35,500 nucleotides of DNA from a virus, in IMG/VR virus record IMGVR_UViG_3300006810_000159, positions 1-35,500 of that record, one strand, 5' to 3'. The notes below the pieces were generated by a model that searched no databases, was not told where the DNA came from, and saw nothing but the letters and a program-made list of their open reading frames with translations. Shown in pieces: positions 31,160 through 35,500 of the stretch (within the stretch, counting starts at the first letter, position 1; each line of letters opens with the position of its first letter). The position numbers and the translations under genes are program-made.

Positions 31160-31651
31160 ATGTCAAAGATGAACCCGGCTCTTCGAAAACCTGGTAATAA
31201 TGAGATTTATACCCCTGAATGGTGCGCAAAGGATATGATTAATCATTTCAATCCTTCCGGTAAAATTTTAGAACCATGTAAGGGAGGCGGTGTTTTTACT
31301 AATCTTCTTCCAGGTGCTGATTGGTGCGAGATTAACGAAGGAAAAGATTTTTTTGATTATCATCATAAGGTAGATTGGATTATTAGTAATCCACCTTATT
31401 CTTTAATTAGATTATTTGTTTTACATTCCTTTGGTATCTGTGATAATATAGTATATCTGATTCCCACGTGGAAAGCATTCAATGCTTATGGGTTAGTAAA
31501 AGAAACCTCGAAATATGGAGGGATCAAAGAAATGAGACATTATGGGACTGGTTCTAAATTAGGATTTCCTATGGGGAATGGGATCAGTGCTATATATTGG
31601 AAACGGGATTATTCTGGTCCGATCTATACTTCGTTTTATGAGGAAATATAA
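31160..31651 (+). CDS. N6-adenine DNA methyltransferase-like
   Basis: A 163-residue Rossmann methyltransferase. The AdoMet-binding motif is ILEPCKGGGVFTNLL (36-50) and the catalytic motif SNPPY (76-80) is of the adenine/amino type; the N-terminal IYTPEWCAKDM is common in phage adenine methyltransferases. It is small and has no visible specificity domain, like orphan phage Dam-type enzymes that protect DNA from restriction. It lies one base after the TS-like gene. Confidence 0.8.
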   Translation: MSKMNPALRKPGNNEIYTPEWCAKDMINHFNPSGKILEPCKGGGVFTNLLPGADWCEINEGKDFFDYHHKVDWIISNPPYSLIRLFVLHSFGICDNIVYLIPTWKAFNAYGLVKETSKYGGIKEMRHYGTGSKLGFPMGNGISAIYWKRDYSGPIYTSFYEEI

Positions 31652-31652
31652 T

Positions 31653-32945
31653 ATGTGTGGATTTATTGCAGCAGCATATACGGAAGTGAACGTCGAGGAA
31701 CTATTAGAAGATATATCTTATAGAGGATTACCTGGCTATAAAGGTTATGAAGTCTTTAATAATGCTATTCAGTTTGGCCATTATAGTCTACCATTCGTCA
31801 ATTTAGACCCAAAGGTAGCTATTCAGCCGCAGAATAAATCTTTATTCGTCGGCGAGATATTTAACTACGAGGAGTTGGGGTTTGTCAACGATATAGAATG
31901 TGCGTGGCAGACATTTTGGATTAGAGGAATCCGGGACTTTAATAGGTTCGACGGATTTTTCACTTATGTAACTATTGTCGATAATAGACTATTCGGTGTT
32001 ACAGACCATCTTGGTATTAAGCCTTTATATTATCGTACAGATGTAGAAGCAATGGCATCAGAACCAGATGTATTAAAAGCTTTTGGCCCAGTTACACGTA
32101 ACGAATTATTTCATTCTAATACTATGAAATGGGGCTATGATCCAACCGGTGGTACACCATGGAATGAAATCAAACAACTACCACCAGGATGCTTTGTTCA
32201 CAAAGGTCAGGTCCATAAGTATTGGGACTGGCGTATGGTAGAAACCGATAGACTACACAGTGACATGATAGAGTCAGTCGATCGTCGTCTTGGGGGTCAA
32301 CGTGAACTCTCTATGCTGCTATCCGGTGGACTAGATTCTAGTATTATCCACGGCATCCTTACACAGGTCCTTGGTAAATCTGTTACTTGTATTCATGTAC
32401 ACAATGGCGAAGAAGACTATGCTAAGCTTATTGCCGATGATATGGTTGAAGTAACACTGGATGGTGTAACCGATGAAGAGTCGGTCCGCATTCACCAATC
32501 ACCTGTAGATCTTGGTAGCACTAAGCCACAGATTGCAATGGCTCGTGCACTAAAAGACTTAGGATTCCACGCAGTACTTACTGGCGATGGTGCAGACGAA
32601 CTATTCGGTGGTTACCGTCGAGCAAAAGAATATGATAGCCAAGCATCAGACGTCTGGTGTGAATTACCTTATTATCATCTGCCTAAGCTTGATAGAACCA
32701 TGATGGAAAGTACTATAGAATTAAGAGCACCATTCCTATCACCCAAGATGGTTAAGCATGCTCTTGCGTTGCCATACGGACTAAGAAACGGTGAAAAGAA
32801 GGCATTGAAGCAAACATTTGGTTATTTACTTCCACCGGAAATTATTAACCGTGATAAACATCCACTAAAGACCGACAAGATTCGTAAAGAACCTATGTGT
32901 CAACGTCAACTAAACGAAAGCATTTGGAGTAAGCTCTATGGATAA
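31653..32945 (+). CDS. asnB: Asparagine synthetase (glutamine-hydrolysing), AsnB-like
   Basis: A 430-residue protein with an N-terminal class II glutaminase (MCGFIAAAY with Cys2 as nucleophile; RGLPG; DHLGIKPLYY at 118-127) and a C-terminal synthetase (SGGLDSS at 224-230, TGDGADELFGGYRR, ELRAPFLSPKMV, KKALKQTF). All key motifs are intact; it is shorter than bacterial AsnB (about 550). I set the start at 31653 because the nucleophile must be residue 2; the frame extends upstream without function. It might amidate aspartate or another substrate in the cassette. Confidence 0.88.
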   Translation: MCGFIAAAYTEVNVEELLEDISYRGLPGYKGYEVFNNAIQFGHYSLPFVNLDPKVAIQPQNKSLFVGEIFNYEELGFVNDIECAWQTFWIRGIRDFNRFDGFFTYVTIVDNRLFGVTDHLGIKPLYYRTDVEAMASEPDVLKAFGPVTRNELFHSNTMKWGYDPTGGTPWNEIKQLPPGCFVHKGQVHKYWDWRMVETDRLHSDMIESVDRRLGGQRELSMLLSGGLDSSIIHGILTQVLGKSVTCIHVHNGEEDYAKLIADDMVEVTLDGVTDEESVRIHQSPVDLGSTKPQIAMARALKDLGFHAVLTGDGADELFGGYRRAKEYDSQASDVWCELPYYHLPKLDRTMMESTIELRAPFLSPKMVKHALALPYGLRNGEKKALKQTFGYLLPPEIINRDKHPLKTDKIRKEPMCQRQLNESIWSKLYG

Positions 32946-33369
32946 TTGGGACATAAGATATTTAAAACTCGCTGAACAAGTCGCATCCTGGTCTAAGGAT
33001 CCATCGAGTCAGATTGGGGCTATTGCAGTTGGTCGAAAAGGCGAAGTACTAAGCACAGGATATAATGGATTCCCTAGGCATATAGCAGATGATGATAGGT
33101 ATAAAGACCGAGAACAAAAGTACAAATACATCGTTCACGCAGAGGCTAATTGCATATATAATGCTACATACAATGGAGTAAGCCTTCACAACGCAACTAT
33201 GTATGTCTGGGGGTTGCCATGTTGCTCCGAATGTGCAAAGGCTATAATTCAGGTTGGTATTCATAGAGTTATTATGAAGGGTGATGCTTTTAATCCTAGA
33301 TGGAAAGAGTCGACGGAGCAAACCCTACAAATGTTTAAAGAAGCTGGTCTACAATGGGAATTCCTATAA
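32938..33369 (+). CDS. cd: dCMP deaminase
   Basis: A 143-residue zinc deaminase (T4 Cd, 193) with HAEAN (His67, Glu69) and the zinc ligands in PCCSECAKAI (Cys96, Cys99). SSQIGAIAV and GYNGFPR near the N-terminus are typical of dCMP deaminases. It converts dCMP to dUMP, feeding thymidylate synthesis. It overlaps the asparagine synthetase gene by 8 bases and ends just before the uvsX promoter. Confidence 0.92.
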   Translation: MDNWDIRYLKLAEQVASWSKDPSSQIGAIAVGRKGEVLSTGYNGFPRHIADDDRYKDREQKYKYIVHAEANCIYNATYNGVSLHNATMYVWGLPCCSECAKAIIQVGIHRVIMKGDAFNPRWKESTEQTLQMFKEAGLQWEFL

Positions 33370-33373
33370 GAGG

Positions 33374-33402
33374 TTTACATCGACCTAATAATATGATACA
33401 AT
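33374..33402 (+). promoter_or_regulatory. Promoter of uvsX
   Basis: GGTTTACA (hexamer 33374-33379), 17-base spacer ending TATGA, then TACAAT (33397-33402), 39 bases before the ATG. Very similar in both blocks to the gene 55 promoter. Confidence 0.75.
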
Positions 33403-33440
33403 TAAACCTAATATGGATTAGATAAAAGAGAGTACGATAA

Positions 33441-34487
33441 ATGTCAATTATGGACAAGCTTAAAAAAAATAGTAAGATTAAGACTACAGAGGTCTTAGCA
33501 GATTCTAAGTTCTTTACCGAAAAAGATATGATCCCAACAGATGTGCCTATGATTAACGTGGCACTATCTGGTTCTGTAGATGGGGGCCTTACCCCAGGAC
33601 TTACAGTCTTAGCGGGTCCATCTAAACATTTCAAGACCTCTTTTGCCTTGTTGATGGCTGAAGCCTATATGAGAAAATATCCAGATTCAGTTATGTTGTT
33701 CTATGACTCGGAGTTTGGTTCACCACAATCATACTTTCAACAATTCAATATTGACACATCCCGTGTTTTACACACACCTGTCGCGAACGTGGAAGAGCTT
33801 AAATTCGATTTAATCGGACAATTAGAACAACTTGATCGCGGCGATCGTGTGGTTATCGTTATAGACTCTATTGGTAACTTGGCATCGAAGAAAGAATTAG
33901 AGGATGCTCTAAACGAAAAATCTGTAGCTGATATGTCAAGAGCCAAAGCTCTTAAGGGTTTATTTCGGATGTGCACACCTTATCTGACTATGAAAGATAT
34001 TCCTCTATTAGCGGTGAACCATACGTATCAAGAAATGGGTTTATTTCCTAAAGCTATTGTCTCTGGTGGTACGGGCATTTACTACTCCGCAGATAATATT
34101 TGGATCATTGGTCGTCAACAAGATAAAAAGGGTACAGAAATTCAAGGGTATCACTTCGTAATTAATGTGGAGAAATCGCGATATGTTAAAGAAAAGTCTA
34201 AGATTCCTATCACTGTCAGTTGGGACGGTGGTGTACGTAATTTTTCTGGTTTACTCGATTGTGCTCTTGCCGGTGGTTATGTTAATAAACCTTCTAACGG
34301 TTGGTACGCTGCAGTTGATAGAGAAACTGGAGAGATCGGCTCGAAAGTCCGGTATGAACAAACTTTAGAAAAAGAATTCTGGGATCCAATCTTCGCTGAA
34401 ACTGATTTTAAAGATTTTCTAAAAAAGCAGTATAGTATTGGCTACCAAGCACCGATAGATATGGACACAATTGTGGAAGAGGTATAA
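33441..34487 (+). CDS. uvsX: Recombinase UvsX (RecA-like)
   Basis: A 348-residue RecA-fold strand-exchange protein (T4 UvsX, 391). Walker A GPSKHFKT (59-66) is the UvsX variant of the P-loop; LFYDSEFGSP and VVIVIDSIGNL form the Walker B region, and VNHTYQEMG lies in the L2-adjacent part. It works with UvsY (14326) and UvsW in recombination-dependent replication. The two small genes downstream are the ones usually found between uvsX and 41 in marine relatives. Confidence 0.95.
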   Translation: MSIMDKLKKNSKIKTTEVLADSKFFTEKDMIPTDVPMINVALSGSVDGGLTPGLTVLAGPSKHFKTSFALLMAEAYMRKYPDSVMLFYDSEFGSPQSYFQQFNIDTSRVLHTPVANVEELKFDLIGQLEQLDRGDRVVIVIDSIGNLASKKELEDALNEKSVADMSRAKALKGLFRMCTPYLTMKDIPLLAVNHTYQEMGLFPKAIVSGGTGIYYSADNIWIIGRQQDKKGTEIQGYHFVINVEKSRYVKEKSKIPITVSWDGGVRNFSGLLDCALAGGYVNKPSNGWYAAVDRETGEIGSKVRYEQTLEKEFWDPIFAETDFKDFLKKQYSIGYQAPIDMDTIVEEV

Positions 34488-34489
34488 GA

Positions 34490-34720
34490 ATGTACGAAGA
34501 AGAACAATTTAAGTTTACATATAATAAATTTATAGATTTAGCCAATAATCTCTTAGAAGAAAAAGTTGATGCCATGATGGTTGCTGCTGTTATGTCTACT
34601 ATTGGTATGTCACTTTATAGAACTTCTTTATCTGAAGAAGATTATAATAAAATGGTAAAAACTATGTTTGATTTAAGGGTTGAAGTAAAAACTTTTAACC
34701 CTAGTGAAGTGTTACACTAA
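34490..34720 (+). CDS. Conserved small helical protein between uvsX and 41
   Basis: A 76-residue helical protein (KFIDLANNLLEEKVDAMMVA, later TSLSEEDYNKMVKTMFDL). A small ORF of this type occupies the same place in several marine T4-like phages; function unknown. It starts two bases after uvsX, preceded by GAGG, and abuts the next gene with no spacer. Confidence 0.7.
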   Translation: MYEEEQFKFTYNKFIDLANNLLEEKVDAMMVAAVMSTIGMSLYRTSLSEEDYNKMVKTMFDLRVEVKTFNPSEVLH

Positions 34721-34990
34721 ATGAAAGAGAATATAGATTATGAATTAGTCCCTAACTCCGACAGAGACGATCACTGGAATATCCGAATCCTAACCGGAGA
34801 ATTTGTTGAAACTGTTATTAGTTTTGGTGCAATAAAGGTGGCCGAAGACGGCGAGCATTTAAATTTTGACTTTTCGGTGGATTATTCCCCTGTTGGTGAT
34901 TCTTCTGATAATGTGGATTTACAACTCACCGCAGGTTCGATACTATTAGGCATAATAGAAAATTCAATAAAGGAAAGCGATGAACGCTAA
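34721..34990 (+). CDS. Conserved small acidic protein upstream of gene 41
   Basis: An 89-residue strongly acidic protein with beta-type segments (HWNIRILTGEFVETVISFGA; EHLNFDFSVDYSP) and a C-terminal helix. Function unknown; this class of small ORF recurs next to gene 41 in marine relatives. Its 3' end overlaps the gene 41 start by 11 bases, so helicase synthesis is likely coupled to it. Confidence 0.7.
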   Translation: MKENIDYELVPNSDRDDHWNIRILTGEFVETVISFGAIKVAEDGEHLNFDFSVDYSPVGDSSDNVDLQLTAGSILLGIIENSIKESDER

Positions 34991-35500
34991 CATAGAGCAA
35001 ACAGTCCTGCGCAATGTGCTTACTAACGAGAAGTTCATGCGTAAGGTTTTACCGTTTATAAAGCCTGAATATTTCGATGGTGTTTATAGGCAGCTATTTA
35101 AAGAGGTTGCTAAGTACGTCGCCAAATATAATAGATTGCCTACACAGGAATCTTTTAAAATCGAGGTAGACCAGTCTGATAAATTTAATGACGAACAATA
35201 TCAACATGCTGTAGAGATTATTCCAAACATATTTGCAGTAGAAGCTATTGATGATAAATGGCTCTTTGATACTACCGAGAAGTGGTGTCAGGATCGTGCT
35301 GTGTACAATGCCATTATGGAGAGTATAAGTATCATCGACGGCAAACATAGTACGCTAACTAAAAACTCTTTACCTGATATACTTACAAAGGCACTGGCTG
35401 TTTCTTTTGATACGAATATCGGTCACGATTATATTGAGAACGTAGCTGACCGATATGACTTCTACCATGAGGACTCACCCCGAATCCCGTTTGATCTTGA
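34980..35500 (+). CDS. 41: Replicative helicase gp41, N-terminal part (3' truncated)
   Basis: The frame starts at ATG 34980 with AGGAAAGCG upstream and stays open to the window edge (173 complete codons). It corresponds to the N-terminal domain of T4 gp41: EYF-type segment (IKPEYFDGVYRQLFKEV), a W-L-xx-TEKW block and the diagnostic LAVSFDTNIGHDYIENVADR leading to RIPFDL. The DnaB-type ATPase domain lies beyond the window. gp41 unwinds DNA 5'-3' and partners the primase. Confidence 0.9.
   Translation, partial: MNANIEQTVLRNVLTNEKFMRKVLPFIKPEYFDGVYRQLFKEVAKYVAKYNRLPTQESFKIEVDQSDKFNDEQYQHAVEIIPNIFAVEAIDDKWLFDTTEKWCQDRAVYNAIMESISIIDGKHSTLTKNSLPDILTKALAVSFDTNIGHDYIENVADRYDFYHEDSPRIPFDL

Noticed and set aside
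31578-31652. N-terminal extension of the asparagine synthetase frame.
   Set aside because: The glutaminase nucleophile must be Cys2 after Met1, which fixes the start at 31653.
1-35500. CRISPR arrays, insertion sequences, homing endonucleases or tRNA genes.
   Set aside because: No direct-repeat array, transposase, GIY-YIG/HNH gene or tRNA was visible on reading both strands.

Overview
The window is part of the genome of a T4-like tailed phage (contractile-tail myovirus). Gene content and order follow the T4 core in the arrangement typical of marine members (cyanophage- and pelagiphage-like): 13-14-15-16-17-18-19-20-(67-like)-21-22-23, then a gp3-position gene, uvsY, uvsW, 55, 47, 46, 45, 44, 62, regA, 43, accessory genes, uvsX and 41. 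The DNA is AT-rich. There are no photosynthesis genes. A small DUF1127-like gene, a family abundant in Alphaproteobacteria, suggests a marine alphaproteobacterial host; this is inference only. Nearly all genes lie on the + strand in tightly packed operons with ATGA/TAATG overlaps.

Layout. (1) 1-490: end of a tail or fibre gene and a Gly-rich small protein. (2) 491-12609: late structural and packaging genes, in blocks that start at exact T4-type late promoters (TATAAATA at 491, 5482, 7690, 9608). (3) 12610-13660: a minus-strand island with three small genes and a structured, relatively GC-rich intergenic segment. It is bounded by back-to-back terminators facing opposite ways and by its own promoter. 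(4) 13711-16722: gp3-position tail gene, uvsY, uvsW and a small gene. (5) 16757-23205: late sigma factor, Mre11/Rad50-like pair, clamp, clamp loader with an inserted glutaredoxin, and RegA. (6) 23214-24725: Hsp20 and small proteins. (7) 24729-33369: DNA polymerase, an AEP-like primase candidate, tiny ORFs, then a metabolic cassette (cupin, PMM-type HAD, cytidylyltransferase-like, thymidylate-synthase-superfamily, adenine methyltransferase, asparagine synthetase, dCMP deaminase). (8) 33374-35500: uvsX, two small genes and the 5' part of gene 41.

How it works together: GGTTTACA-N17-TANNNT promoters sit in front of gene 55, the regA/hsp20 junction, a small gene, uvsX and the minus-strand island. 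They probably drive early or middle expression. Gene 55, with clamp gp45, would then fire the TATAAATA promoters for capsid and tail genes. The most unusual items are the minus-strand RNA domain closed by a 22-bp helix (13027-13220), a GC-rich hairpin embedded in gene 16 (candidate packaging signal), promoters whose -35 lies inside a terminator loop, and the nucleotide/sugar cassette. In that cassette the TS-like enzyme has Asp at the residue that, in this superfamily, separates dCMP from dUMP users.
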